Below, piece after piece: positions 16,101-24,202 of a DNA stretch of 64,000 nucleotides. Where the stretch lies: assembly GCF_029846275.1 (NCBI RefSeq), contig NZ_JARVWS010000003.1:496001-560000 (forward strand). The letters run 5' to 3'. This DNA comes from Nocardioides sp. CER19 (GTDB taxonomy: Bacteria; Actinomycetota; Actinomycetes; Propionibacteriales; Nocardioidaceae). Under the pieces are notes generated by a model. It saw only the letters and a program-made list of their open reading frames with translations, was not told where the DNA came from and did no database searches. Numbering within the stretch: the first letter of the stretch is position 1; every line of letters begins with the position of its first letter. The position numbers and the translations under genes were made by a program.

Positions 16101-16883
16101 ATGCGTCGTACTCTCATCTCCGTCTTCCTCGCGATCGTCGCGGTGGTGGCCGTCGGGGCGGCGGCGTTCGCCCTCGACAGCGGCCCCAGCTCCATCACCA
16201 AGGCTCGGATCGAGCGCTCGCTGCCGGCGACCTTCGCGAACCTCTACGTGCAGCGTGCCGCGCTGCAGGGCCGCACCGGCCTCACCCCGGCCTCGTTGCA
16301 CGCGAAGACCATGTGCGACAAGGGCGGCGCCGCCTCCCCCGACGTCGGTGCGGGCAGCGACTGGAACTGCCTGATGAGCTGGACCGATCCTGAGGTCCCG
16401 ATGCCGCCCGAGGGCTACGGCAAGTTCGAGCTGCAGGTCCACAGCAACGGCTGCTACACCGCCGGCGCCCCGAGCAAGCTGGTCGGCTTCCAGACGATCA
16501 CCGACAAGAAGGGGCGCACGGTCAACAACCCGGCCTACGAGTTCGACGGCTGCTTCGACCCGCAGGGCGACAACACCCCGACCGGCGTCGTGTTCCCGTC
16601 GCTGCTCACGGTCACGAGCACCACGGTCCAGCCCACCGCCGACCACAAGGCGGCGGTGCAGATCAGCTGCGGCACCGGCCACGGCGGATGCACCGGCACG
16701 GTGAGCGCCACCGCCGGCGACGTGCCGCTCGGCTCGACGACGTACGCCGTCAAGGAGGAGCAGACGGCGACGCTGACGCTGCCGACGGCCCTCCCGGCGG
16801 GCGCCACGGACGTGACGTTCACGTTCACGTCCAAGACCGGCGTGGTGCCGCCGAAGCCCTCGACGATCCCGCTCCAGGGCTGA
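16101..16883 (+). CDS. Exported protein of unknown function, ABC operon
   Basis: The 260-residue protein starts with an uncleaved or signal helix (RRTLISVFLAIVAVVAVGAA, residues 2-25), so it is exported or anchored outside the membrane. The first half carries four cysteines (in TMCDKGG, WNCLMSW, NGCYTAG and DGCFDPQ) that could form two disulfides. The second half (about 175-260) is Thr/Val-rich and beta-like, with a CGTGHGGCTG pair of cysteines and a proline-rich tail. I do not recognise the family. The ATG follows GGGAGG and is 2 bp past the permease stop, so it may be an accessory of that transporter. Confidence 0.75.
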   Translation: MRRTLISVFLAIVAVVAVGAAAFALDSGPSSITKARIERSLPATFANLYVQRAALQGRTGLTPASLHAKTMCDKGGAASPDVGAGSDWNCLMSWTDPEVPMPPEGYGKFELQVHSNGCYTAGAPSKLVGFQTITDKKGRTVNNPAYEFDGCFDPQGDNTPTGVVFPSLLTVTSTTVQPTADHKAAVQISCGTGHGGCTGTVSATAGDVPLGSTTYAVKEEQTATLTLPTALPAGATDVTFTFTSKTGVVPPKPSTIPLQG

Positions 16884-16891
16884 GCACACGT

Positions 16892-16939
16892 CCGTACGCC
16901 GGGCTCGTCGACGTCACCCGCGACGAGCCCGGCGTACGG
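16892..16939. terminator. Bidirectional terminator hairpin
   Basis: A perfect 19-bp inverted repeat (arms 16892-16910 and 16921-16939, left arm CCGTACGCCGGGCTCGTCG) with a 10-nt loop lies between two convergent genes. There is no clear T-run, as is common for actinobacterial terminators. Confidence 0.75.
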
Positions 16940-16945
16940 CTGCGC

Positions 16946-18859
16946 TCACACCTCGACGTGGGAGCCCATGATGACGGTGCGGTCCCGGGGCAGCGAGAAG
17001 TGGTCGGCGGCGTCGGCCGTGATGTGCGCGGTCGCGAGGAACAGCCGCTTGCGCCACCTGCGCATGTCCTTGCTCCTGCCGGCCACCAGCTCGATCTTGG
17101 ACAGGAAGTACGTCGCCGTGTCGAGGTCGATCTTCCCTTCCGTCTGCTTCGAGGTGAGCGCCGCCAGTGACGCGGGGACGTCCGGCGACTCGGTGTAGCC
17201 GAATCGCAGCGTCACGTGAGTGATCCCGTCTCGCGGATCCCCGAGCCCGTTGACCTCCGCCCGCTTCTTCGGCGCGACCCGCGGGATCGACTCCGTGACG
17301 ACCTCGACGACGAGCACGTGCTGGTGGCGCACGTGGTTGTGCTCCACGTTGGCGCGGAAGGCCAGGGGGGTCTCGATCCCTCGGTTGAGGAAGATCGCCG
17401 TGCCCTCGACGACGGCGGCGCGCTCGGACCCGTCCGCCAGCTCGCTGACGAAGTCGGTGAGCGTGCCCTCCATGGCCTGTCGTCGGGCGGTGACCAGCTC
17501 CCGCCCGCGCTGCCAGGTCGTCATGATCAGGAAGGCGCTCAGCGCGATCACGATCGGCAGCCAGGCGCCGTGGACGAGCTTGGTCATGTTGGCTGCGAAG
17601 AAGAGCAGGTCGAGCGCGAGCAGCACCGCGATGATCGCGAAGAGCAGGACCTTCGGCATCCGCCACGTGCGGTAGGCGATGTAGCCGAACAGGATCGTGA
17701 CGATCGTGATCGTGCCGGTGACCGCCATGCCGTACGCGTAGGCGAGCGCCGCCGATGAGCGGAACGCGAAGACCAGCGTCAGCACCGCGGCCAGCAGCAG
17801 CCAGTTCATGAACGGCACGTAGACCTGGCCGTGGGTCTCGCGGGAGGTGTGCAGGATCCGCAGTCGCGGCAGGTAGCCGAGCTGACCGGCCTGGGAGGCG
17901 ACCGAGAACGCGCCCGTGATGACCGACTGGGCGGCGATCACCGTCGCCGCGGTCGCCAGCAGGACCAGCAGGATCCGGGCCCAGTCCGGGGCGAGCAGGA
18001 AGAACGGCGCCGACAGGTTCGAGGTGTCGTGCAGGATCAGCGCGCCCTGCCCGAAGTAGTTGAGCGTGCAGGCGGGATAGACCAGGAACAGCCATGCGAC
18101 CGAGATCGGCTTGCGACCGAAGTGCCCCATGTCGGCGTAGAGCGCCTCGGCGCCGGTCACCGACAGCACGACCGCGGCCAGCGCGAAGAAGGCCAGGTGG
18201 AAGTGGCCGAGCAGGAAGCCGACGGCGTAGGTCGGCGAGAGCGCGCGCAGGATGCCCGGCTCGCGCGCGATGCCCCACAGGCCGAGGCCCCCGATCGTCG
18301 TGAACCAGAGGATCATCACCGGCCCGAACGCGCGTCCGACGGCGGTGGTGCCGAAGCGCTGCACCAGGAACAGCGCGACGATGATCACCGCGGTGATCGG
18401 GACGACCAGCTCGGCGAGGCCGGCATCGACCGTCTTGAGACCCTCGACCGCCGAGAGCACCGAGATGGCCGGCGTGATCATGCTGTCGCCCAGGAACAGC
18501 GACGCACCGAAGATGCCCAGGGCGGCGAGGACCACCAGCAGCCGGGTCTTCGACCGCGTCGCCCACTGCCGGATCAGCGTGATCAGGGCCATGATCCCGC
18601 CCTCGCCGTGGTTGTCGACGCGCAGGACGAGTCCGACGTAGGTGACCGTGATGACCAGCGTCACCGACCAGAAGATGAGCGACAGGACGCCGTAGAGGTT
18701 GTCGGTGCTGACCGGCACCGGGTGCGGGTCGTCGGGGTTGAACACCGTCTGCAGGGTGTAGATCGGGCTGGTGCCGATGTCCCCGAACACCACCCCCAGC
18801 GCGCCGACCACGGCGGCGAGCCTGACGACGTCTTTCGTGCGAGTTTCGGAGCTGGTCAC
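16946..18859 (-). CDS. kup: Kup potassium uptake protein
   Basis: Kup is a proton-coupled K+ importer of the cytoplasmic membrane. The 637-residue protein has the family opening GVVFGDIGTSPIYTLQTVF, about 12 transmembrane helices (to about residue 440), and a C-terminal cytosolic domain containing GTAIFLNRG and HNHVRHQHVLVVE. Length is normal for the family. The GTG at 18859 fits TAGGGT (18872-18867) with a 7-nt gap, suggesting a leaderless mRNA. A longer open frame running into the neighbouring MFS gene was rejected as shadow. Confidence 0.93.
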   Translation of the reverse strand: MTSSETRTKDVVRLAAVVGALGVVFGDIGTSPIYTLQTVFNPDDPHPVPVSTDNLYGVLSLIFWSVTLVITVTYVGLVLRVDNHGEGGIMALITLIRQWATRSKTRLLVVLAALGIFGASLFLGDSMITPAISVLSAVEGLKTVDAGLAELVVPITAVIIVALFLVQRFGTTAVGRAFGPVMILWFTTIGGLGLWGIAREPGILRALSPTYAVGFLLGHFHLAFFALAAVVLSVTGAEALYADMGHFGRKPISVAWLFLVYPACTLNYFGQGALILHDTSNLSAPFFLLAPDWARILLVLLATAATVIAAQSVITGAFSVASQAGQLGYLPRLRILHTSRETHGQVYVPFMNWLLLAAVLTLVFAFRSSAALAYAYGMAVTGTITIVTILFGYIAYRTWRMPKVLLFAIIAVLLALDLLFFAANMTKLVHGAWLPIVIALSAFLIMTTWQRGRELVTARRQAMEGTLTDFVSELADGSERAAVVEGTAIFLNRGIETPLAFRANVEHNHVRHQHVLVVEVVTESIPRVAPKKRAEVNGLGDPRDGITHVTLRFGYTESPDVPASLAALTSKQTEGKIDLDTATYFLSKIELVAGRSKDMRRWRKRLFLATAHITADAADHFSLPRDRTVIMGSHVEV

Positions 18860-18890
18860 GGGCTTGACCCTAGGGGGTGCGCCGAGGGCG

Positions 18891-20375
18891 TCATCGGGTA
18901 CGCCGCCGCCGGAGCCGCTCGGGCACGAGCGGCTCCGCCTCCTCGTCCTCGACGTGGGGGCGGAGGTGGGTGACGGTGGCCGGCGAGGGCAGCCCCTTGT
19001 CACCCTCCAGCCAGGCCTCGATGTCGGGGGCGCGCAGCCGGGCGCCGGAGAGCGCCGGCACGGCGATCGCCGCGACCAGCGCGGCCGCGGCCACCCCGGC
19101 CATCGCGAGCATGCCGACCCGCGCGGCGTCCACCGGAGCGGACGAGCGCAGCACGAGGGCGAGGACCACCGGCGCGACGGCGTACGTCGCCATGGAGCGC
19201 AGCAGCTGGACCAGCGCGAAGCCGCGGCCCAGCTGGTCGGAGCGCAGGCCGAAGCCGGTGAGGAACAGTCCGGGCGAGACCGTCGCGGCGGCACCGAAGC
19301 CCAGCAGCAGGCACGCCGCCCACGTCGTGGCGCCGGTCGCCAGCACGCAGCCGAGAGCGAGCGCGGCCAGGCCCACGTCGATGAGCACGGGCACGAACCT
19401 GGTGCGGAACAGAGCCCAGAACACCGCCGCGCCGACCAGCGCACCGATCGGCATCGGCCAGAAGGTCGCGGCCGCGTCGGCGGGCGAGGTGTGCTCGATC
19501 TGCGTGAGCCGGGCCTGCAGCAGGTCGGTCGCCGTGACGACCACCGCGCCACCGACCATCGCGACGAGGATGCCCGTGACGGGCAGCTGGGTGGTGAGGG
19601 AGGACAGCGGGATGAGCGGGTCGGGACGCCGCATCTCCCACACGATGAGGGCGACGAACGCCAGCAGGGCGACGGCGGCCGGCCCGAGCACCTGCCAGGC
19701 GAGGAGGCCGTGTCCGGTCACCAGGGACGCGGCGACGAAGCCCGCGCCGACCGACAGCACCACCAGCGCCAGTGCCGGCACGTCCGCGCGAGCGTCGGGC
19801 TCGGCCGGCTCCCAGAGGTCGTAGCCGAGCGCCGCGACGAGCAGGCCGACCAATGCCAGCGCTGTCGCCCCGGCGAACAGCCACCGCCAGCCGTTCCCGC
19901 CGGCGGCCAGGCCGCCGAGGATGGGCCCGAGCGTGCTGGCACCGAAGATGCCGACGTTGACGATCCCGGCGCTGACCGCGACGCGACCGGCCCCGAACCG
20001 GGTGATCAGCGGAGGCAACGAGCTGATCAGCATCGCGCCCGCCGAGAGTCCCTGCAGCACCAGGGCCGGGAACAGGAGGGCGATGCTCGGAGCGAGCGTC
20101 GCCGTCAGCGAGGCCAGCGCGAACACGGTCTCCGCGACGAGGAAGATGCGGCGCTGCACCAGCTTGAGCGCGAGCTGGGCGGCCACCACCGCGCCGATGG
20201 CGTAGCCGGCGCTGCCGAGCCCGGTCGCCAGGCCGATCGTCGACGTGCCGGCGCCGAGCCCGTCCGCGAGCGACTGGCGGACCGGCAGCAGCGCGGTCGA
20301 GAGCACCACGTTCGGGCCGAGACCGAGCAGGGCGATCCCGACCGCGAACGGGTAGCGGCCACGCAGCCGCGTCAC
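18891..20375 (-). CDS. MFS transporter (DHA2-like)
   Basis: The 494-residue integral membrane protein has 12 to 14 hydrophobic helices. It opens RLRGRYPFAVGIALLGLGPN, contains LGGLAAGGNGWRWLFAGAT at the helix 5-6 region (a pattern of the EmrB/QacA drug exporter group), and ends with a charged cytosolic tail. It is likely a proton-driven efflux pump, substrate unknown. The GTG at 20375 is 1 bp short of the stop of the upstream small gene, so the two are cotranscribed. The kup gene follows after 31 bp with its own -10 box. Confidence 0.85.
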   Translation of the reverse strand: MTRLRGRYPFAVGIALLGLGPNVVLSTALLPVRQSLADGLGAGTSTIGLATGLGSAGYAIGAVVAAQLALKLVQRRIFLVAETVFALASLTATLAPSIALLFPALVLQGLSAGAMLISSLPPLITRFGAGRVAVSAGIVNVGIFGASTLGPILGGLAAGGNGWRWLFAGATALALVGLLVAALGYDLWEPAEPDARADVPALALVVLSVGAGFVAASLVTGHGLLAWQVLGPAAVALLAFVALIVWEMRRPDPLIPLSSLTTQLPVTGILVAMVGGAVVVTATDLLQARLTQIEHTSPADAAATFWPMPIGALVGAAVFWALFRTRFVPVLIDVGLAALALGCVLATGATTWAACLLLGFGAAATVSPGLFLTGFGLRSDQLGRGFALVQLLRSMATYAVAPVVLALVLRSSAPVDAARVGMLAMAGVAAAALVAAIAVPALSGARLRAPDIEAWLEGDKGLPSPATVTHLRPHVEDEEAEPLVPERLRRRRTR

Positions 20376-20376
20376 C

Positions 20377-20661
20377 TCAGACCGGGTTGCTGGGCGCGTC
20401 CGGCAGGTCGTTGGCCGAGACGCTGTGCGGCCCGTTGTCGTGGTGCATCCGCTCGGACACCTTCTCCGTGACGGCGTCCTTCGCCGCCGTGGCCTGGTCG
20501 TAGGCGACGTGCGCGGCCTGCTGCCGCTTCTCGGCCACGCGCGGGTCCTGCCACAGCCGCTGCGCGCTGTCCCGGATCTGCTCGTAGCGTTCGCGTCCCG
20601 CACGGGTGCCGAGCACGTAGCCCACACCGACTCCGGCGAGCACCGCCAGCTTGCCCTTCAT
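20377..20661 (-). CDS. YtxH-like small membrane protein
   Basis: The 94-residue protein has one N-terminal hydrophobic segment (KLAVLAGVGVGYVLGTRAG, residues 4-22) with the glycine-rich G-x-G-x-x-x-G-x-R-A-G pattern of YtxH-type proteins. A helical charged region (about 25-75) follows, then a polar tail. Members are membrane-associated stress proteins without a defined biochemical role. GGGAGG lies just ahead of the ATG at 20661. It is immediately followed by the MFS gene. Confidence 0.75.
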   Translation of the reverse strand: MKGKLAVLAGVGVGYVLGTRAGRERYEQIRDSAQRLWQDPRVAEKRQQAAHVAYDQATAAKDAVTEKVSERMHHDNGPHSVSANDLPDAPSNPV

Positions 20662-20726
20662 GCTTCCTCCCGGTGGTCGTCGTTTTCGTGACGTCCCGGT
20701 TCCCCGCGGAGGCCGCAACCATGAGG

Positions 20727-21728
20727 TCAGCGGACGAGCAAGGCCGCTTCCCCGCGCGGGACGAGCTCGCCGATCACCGGGTATCCGGGCACCTCGCCGG
20801 CGACCAGCAGCCCGCCGGAGGTCTGCGCGTCGGCGAGCAGCAACAGCTCGTCGTCGGACACGGAGGAGGCGACGTAGGGCCGCACCCAGTCGAGGTTGCG
20901 GCGGCTGCCGCCGGGCACGAAGCCCTCGGCGTACGACGACCGAGCGGCCTCGAGGTAGGGCACCGCCGCGGCGTCGACCACCGCCGACACCCCGCTGGCG
21001 CGGGCGAGCTTGTAGAGGTGCCCGAGCAACCCGAAGCCGGTGACGTCGGTCGCGCAGACCGCGCCCGCGGCGAGCGCCGCCCGGGAGGCGTCGCGGTTGA
21101 GCGTGGTCATGGTCTCGATCGCCTCGGGGAACACCTCCCCCGTCGCCTTGTGCCGGTTGTTGAGGACGCCCAGGCCGAGCGGCTTGGTCAGCGTCAGCGG
21201 CACCCCGGCGACGCCGGCGTCGTTGCGCAGCAGCCGGGCCGGGTCAGCGGTGCCGGTGACGGCCAGGCCGTACTTCGGCTCCGGGTCGTCGATGCTGTGC
21301 CCGCCGGCCAGGTGGCAGGCGGCAGCGGCGGCGATGTCAGCGCCCCCGCGGAGCACCTCGGCGGCGAGCTCGAAGGGGATCCGGTCGCGCGGCCAGGAGA
21401 GCAGGTTGACCGCGACCAGCGGGTCGCCGCCCATGGCGTAGACGTCGCTCAGCGCGTTGGCCGCGGCGATCCGACCCCAGTCGTAGGGGTCGTCGACGAC
21501 GGGCGTGAAGAAGTCGGTGGTCAGCACCACCGCGCGACCTCCGTCGATCCGGACCACGGCCGCGTCGTCACCGTTGTCGGCACCGACGACCAGGTCGCCG
21601 GACGGCGCCGGTGTGAGACCGGACAGCACCCGTTCGAGCTCGCCGGGCGGCACCTTGCAGGCGCAGCCGCCACCCGCGGCGTACTGGGTGAGCCTCAACG
21701 GCACAGGCGACGGCGGCGCGGTGGTCAC
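20727..21728 (-). CDS. selD: SelD, selenide, water dikinase
   Basis: SelD makes selenophosphate from selenide and ATP, the selenium donor for SelA. The 333-residue protein has the N-terminal active-site loop GGGCACKVPPGE with Cys22 and Lys25, matching Cys17 and Lys20 of E. coli SelD. The middle residue is Ala instead of the usual Gly. Further motifs are DFFTPVVDDPYDWGRIAAAN, ATDVTGFGLLGH and DAQTSGGLL, covering the ATP/metal sites. This form uses Cys, not Sec. The GTG at 21728 gives the standard N-terminus, and a longer frame upstream overlaps the divergent gene. It belongs to the Sec island with fdhA, selA, selB and tRNA-Sec. Confidence 0.94.
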   Translation of the reverse strand: MTTAPPSPVPLRLTQYAAGGGCACKVPPGELERVLSGLTPAPSGDLVVGADNGDDAAVVRIDGGRAVVLTTDFFTPVVDDPYDWGRIAAANALSDVYAMGGDPLVAVNLLSWPRDRIPFELAAEVLRGGADIAAAAACHLAGGHSIDDPEPKYGLAVTGTADPARLLRNDAGVAGVPLTLTKPLGLGVLNNRHKATGEVFPEAIETMTTLNRDASRAALAAGAVCATDVTGFGLLGHLYKLARASGVSAVVDAAAVPYLEAARSSYAEGFVPGGSRRNLDWVRPYVASSVSDDELLLLADAQTSGGLLVAGEVPGYPVIGELVPRGEAALLVR

Positions 21729-21768
21729 GACGTCAGCATGCCACCGGCTCCCAGGGGCACCAGGACCC

Positions 21769-22377
21769 ATGACCGATCTCCGCGCCCTCGTCCTCGTCTG
21801 CACGCTCAAGCCGTCGCCGGCCGACTCGAGCTCGTCCCTGCTGGGCACGCAGGTGCTCCGCGAGCTGGAGCAGCACGGTGTCACCGGCGAGGTGGTCAGG
21901 GTCGTCGACCACCAGGTTAGGTTCGGGGTGAGCACCGACGAGGGCGACGGCGACGAGTGGCCGCAGCTACGGGAGAAGATGCTCGCCAGCGACATCCTGG
22001 TCATCGCCGCGCCGATCTGGCTGGGCCAGCCGTCGTCGGTCTGCAAGATGGTGCTCGAACGGCTCGACGCGGAGCTCTCCGAGACCGACGACGAGGGCCG
22101 GATGCTCACCTACGGCAAGGTCGCGGCCATCGCCGTCGTCGGCAACGAGGACGGCGCTCACCACGTCGCCGCCGAGTGCCAGCAGGCGCTCAACGAGGTC
22201 GGTTTCAGCCTGCCGGCCAGCGGCGTCACCTACTGGGTCGGCGAGGCGCTCGGCAGCACCGACTACCAGGACGTGACGCCGGCGCCCGAGCAGACGACGT
22301 CGATGACGAAGACCGTGGCCGCCAACACGGCGCACCTCGCGCGCGTGCTGAAGGAGTCGGGCTACCCCGCCGTGTGA
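21769..22377 (+). CDS. Flavodoxin-like NAD(P)H:FMN reductase family protein
   Basis: The 202-residue protein has a flavodoxin-like fold: a first strand ALVLVCTLKPSPADSSSS forming the FMN phosphate loop, then DILVIAAPIWLGQPSSVCKMVLERLD, the usual loop that contacts the isoalloxazine ring. A further strand VAAIAVVGNEDGAHH follows. Such proteins bind FMN and act as NAD(P)H-dependent reductases or electron carriers. It is divergent from selD and convergent with nrfD, whose 3' end it overlaps by 16 bp. The position inside the selenium/formate dehydrogenase block suggests a redox role there, which is inference only. Confidence 0.82.
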   Translation: MTDLRALVLVCTLKPSPADSSSSLLGTQVLRELEQHGVTGEVVRVVDHQVRFGVSTDEGDGDEWPQLREKMLASDILVIAAPIWLGQPSSVCKMVLERLDAELSETDDEGRMLTYGKVAAIAVVGNEDGAHHVAAECQQALNEVGFSLPASGVTYWVGEALGSTDYQDVTPAPEQTTSMTKTVAANTAHLARVLKESGYPAV

Positions 22378-23303
22378 GCCGCCGCCCCGCCGGTCTGCTT
22401 GCGGGCGAGCCGCTCCTTCTGCGGCACGACGACGTACTTCGGGTCCCGCGCGGACTCCAGCCCGGCCTCGAAGACCCCGAATCGGGTGGCCAGCGAGGCT
22501 GTCAGGTACGTCGCCCCGGCGAGGGCCGACAGGACCCGTGACCGGCCCCCGACCACCGTGGCGGCCGCGGCGGCCGCCGTGGCGAAGCGGGCGACCTTCA
22601 TCAGCTTCCCCGGCCGACCCTGGTCGTAGGGCTCGGCGACGAGACCCTTCTTCAGGATGCCCTCGGCGGCGAGGATCTCGACCGCGGCGCCGCCGAGCGC
22701 CATCCGCCGCGCCGGACCGGCCTGGTCGGTCGGGACCAGCATCATCGCCAGCCCGCCGGCGGCCTGCGCCCCGGAGCCGGCGAAGACGAACGGCAGCTCC
22801 CGGTGCGCCTCGTGCCAGGCGGGCACCGCGGTGTTGGCGACCAGCGCCGCCGTGTAGGTGGCCAGGGGCGGACCCAACGCCGCGGCGCCCGCACCGGCGA
22901 GCCGGCCGAGCCGCGGCAGCACGCCGGTGACCTGCGAGGCGGCCGCCGCACCGGCGAGAGCGCCGAACGGCGCCAGGATGAACGACCCGACCGACAACGG
23001 CGAGGTCGGCTTGATCACGCGCAGCATGTTGAGGAACCGCTCGGGGCGACCGAGGTCGTGCACGAGCGCGACCGTGCCCCCTGCCGCACCGCCGGCGGCC
23101 GCCAGCCGCGCGACCTTCTCCAGTGCCGGCCGGCCGGTGAGCGCCGCACCCTCCGCGAGCACGGCCGAGGCGCCGGCGAGGCCGCCGAGGAACAGGTAGA
23201 GCGGGACGTCGGGGGTCTTCCACGTGGGCTGCTTGAGGATCGGCCGGCCGTAGTAGGACTCGAACTCCGGCTCCGGCACCATGGCCCGCTCTCGGAAGCT
23301 CAT
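22362..23303 (-). CDS. nrfD: NrfD/PsrC-type membrane anchor of formate dehydrogenase
   Basis: The 313-residue membrane subunit begins with a soluble stretch ending ESYYGRPILKQPTWKTPDVP, followed by about eight hydrophobic helices and a basic C-terminal tail. LYLFLGGLAGASAVLAEGAA and HDLGRPERFLNMLRVIKPTS are typical of NrfD proteins, which pass electrons from the Fe-S subunit to quinone. Start ATGA overlaps the fdhB stop, so fdhA-fdhB-nrfD is one translational unit. It should anchor the molybdoenzyme to the membrane. The ORF continuing upstream of 23303 is shadow. Confidence 0.9.
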   Translation of the reverse strand: MSFRERAMVPEPEFESYYGRPILKQPTWKTPDVPLYLFLGGLAGASAVLAEGAALTGRPALEKVARLAAAGGAAGGTVALVHDLGRPERFLNMLRVIKPTSPLSVGSFILAPFGALAGAAAASQVTGVLPRLGRLAGAGAAALGPPLATYTAALVANTAVPAWHEAHRELPFVFAGSGAQAAGGLAMMLVPTDQAGPARRMALGGAAVEILAAEGILKKGLVAEPYDQGRPGKLMKVARFATAAAAAATVVGGRSRVLSALAGATYLTASLATRFGVFEAGLESARDPKYVVVPQKERLARKQTGGAAAHTAG

Positions 23304-24202
23304 CGCCGCCTCCCCAGGAACGACGCGACGCCGACCGCGACGAGCGCACCCGCCGCTGCGCCGACGTGCTTCCAGATCGAGCCGATGTCCCTCGTCGTGA
23401 CGACCGGGTCGGGCGGCAGCCCGTAGACCTCGGGCTCGTCGAGCAGGAGGAAGAAGGCGCCGTCCCCGCCGACGCCGTCCTCGGGGTCGCGGCCGTAGAG
23501 CCGCGCGACGTCGACGCCCTTCTCGTGCAGCTCCGCCAGCCGCCGGTCGGCACGCTCGTGCAGCTCGTCGAGGTCCCCGAACTGGATCGACTCCGTCGGG
23601 CACGCCTGGGCGCATGCCGGGGTCTGGTCGTCCTTGAGCCGGTCGTAGCAGAGGGTGCACTTGAACGCGCGGCCGTCCTCCTTGCGCAGGTCGATGACGC
23701 CGTACGGGCAGGCCGGCACGCAGTAGCCGCAGCCGTTGCACACGTCGGGCTGCACCACGACCGTCCCGAACTCGGTGCGGAACAGCGCTCCGGTCGGGCA
23801 GACGTCGAGGCACGCGGCGTGGGTGCAGTGCTTGCAGACGTCCGAGGACATCAGCCAGCGCACGCCCGCATCACCCGAGACCGCACCCTGGTCCTCCGAG
23901 CCGATCGTGGGCATCCCCAGGTCGACCGGCGCCGGGACGTCGATCGGCTTCTCCACGAACGCCACGTGCCGCCACGTGCTCGCGCCGAGCTGCTGGCTGT
24001 TGTCGTAGGACATGCCGGTGAGCAGGAAGCCGTCGTCGGGGACCTGGTTCCACTCCTTGCACGCCACCTCGCAGGCTTTGCAGCCGATGCAGACGGAGGT
24101 GTCGGTGAAGAAGCCCTTCCGCTTGGGGTGGTCGGCATAGCCGGCATCCGCGGCCGGGTCGTCCAGCCGCCCCCACAGACTCGACTCCACGGGCGTACTC
24201 AT
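23300..24202 (-). CDS. fdhB: Formate dehydrogenase Fe-S subunit (beta)
   Basis: The 300-residue electron-transfer subunit has four 4Fe-4S motifs: CIGCKACEVACKEW, CKHCTHAACLDVCPTG, CNGCGYCVPACPYG and CTLCYDRL with CAQACP. A hydrophobic C-terminal segment (VGAAAGALVAVGVASFLG, about 277-296) probably spans the membrane. It should move electrons from the selenocysteine/molybdopterin site of FdhA to NrfD. Its ATG overlaps the fdhA stop, and its stop overlaps the nrfD ATG. Length is as in FdnH/FdoH-type subunits. Confidence 0.93.
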   Translation of the reverse strand: MSTPVESSLWGRLDDPAADAGYADHPKRKGFFTDTSVCIGCKACEVACKEWNQVPDDGFLLTGMSYDNSQQLGASTWRHVAFVEKPIDVPAPVDLGMPTIGSEDQGAVSGDAGVRWLMSSDVCKHCTHAACLDVCPTGALFRTEFGTVVVQPDVCNGCGYCVPACPYGVIDLRKEDGRAFKCTLCYDRLKDDQTPACAQACPTESIQFGDLDELHERADRRLAELHEKGVDVARLYGRDPEDGVGGDGAFFLLLDEPEVYGLPPDPVVTTRDIGSIWKHVGAAAGALVAVGVASFLGRRR

